Both the position numbers and the translations under genes were made by a program. DNA of 64,000 nucleotides from Colius striatus (Eukaryota; Chordata; Aves; Coliiformes; Coliidae): positions 2,852,001 to 2,916,000 of the forward strand of contig NC_084776.1 of assembly GCF_028858725.1 (NCBI RefSeq). Direction: 5' to 3'. Numbering within the stretch: position 1 is the first letter of the stretch; the number at the start of each line of letters is the position of its first letter. Of the stretch, positions 63,875 through 64,000 are shown piece by piece. The notes below the pieces were generated by a model. That model saw nothing but the letters and a program-made list of their open reading frames with translations. It was not told where the DNA came from and ran no database searches.

Positions 63875-63896
63875 ACGCGCGCGGCGGGCATGGGCG

Positions 63897-63904
63897 TCAC
63901 GTGA
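63897..63904. promoter_or_regulatory. E-box TCACGTGA, copy 3 (full GTCACGTGAC)
   Basis: Third copy, 30 bp from the second. Flanks complete the ten-base CLEAR-type palindrome bound by TFEB-family factors. Confidence 0.65.
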
Positions 63905-64000
63905 CAGCGGCTCGCGCCCGCCCTTCCCTCACAGGAAATGGCGGGAGGCGGCGGGTGCGGCCCTCGGCCGGTAGCGGGGCCCTCGGCCCCCGTTACCGGC

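Larger units (their letters stand above)
63040..64000. promoter_or_regulatory. GNA13: GNA13 CpG-island promoter, possibly bidirectional
   Basis: A CpG island covering GNA13 exon 1 and continuing to the window edge, with no TATA box. Within 140 bp upstream of the likely start it holds an NRF1 palindrome (63769-63778) and three TCACGTGA boxes. An ETS/YY1-like ACAGGAAATGGCGG follows at 63931. Confidence 0.8.

Overview
This is a vertebrate nuclear window, almost certainly from a bird. Several 5'-truncated copies of the CR1 LINE, the dominant avian retrotransposon, lie in both orientations. The three recognisable genes are split by canonical GT-AG introns, and promoters sit in sharp CpG islands within otherwise AT-richer DNA. 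I cannot name the species. From memory, the chicken counterpart is on a microchromosome (chr18).

Layout. (1) 1-4717, minus strand: the first five coding exons of ARSG (lysosomal sulfatase). The active-site exon is present; the C-terminal exons lie beyond the left edge. (2) 10.4-19.6 kb, plus strand: a complete SLC16A6 (MCT7) gene with a TATA-containing CpG-island promoter, one 5' UTR exon, five coding exons (522 aa) and a long 3' UTR. (3) 19.6-35.7 kb: no intact gene recognised. It holds CR1 pieces, a 68-bp tandem repeat, a broken AMZ2-like metallopeptidase exon on the minus strand, and an orphan CpG island at about 27.6-28.05 kb with a strong CTCF-type motif and a near-perfect 98-bp palindrome. 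(4) 35.8-63.7 kb, minus strand: complete GNA13 (four coding exons, 377 aa) with a long 3' UTR and a 16-kb intron 2. Its CpG-island promoter at the right edge carries an NRF1 palindrome and three TCACGTGA boxes, and may be bidirectional.

How the parts relate. In mammals SLC16A6 is transcribed antisense inside the long 5' intron of ARSG, and AMZ2 lies just upstream of ARSG on the same strand. The same order is visible here: ARSG coding exons, SLC16A6 antisense, then the AMZ2-like remnant. The orphan CpG island near 27.8 kb is therefore a good candidate for the distal ARSG promoter. AMZ2 itself is reduced to one decayed exon. Its zinc-binding HExxH is destroyed, it has a 1-nt frameshift, and a CR1 element flanked by a 28-bp target duplication interrupts it. 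No operon-like cooperation is implied; the three genes act in lysosomal sulfate removal, monocarboxylate transport and G12/13-Rho signalling.

I found no RNA gene, CRISPR array or endogenous virus that I could support.
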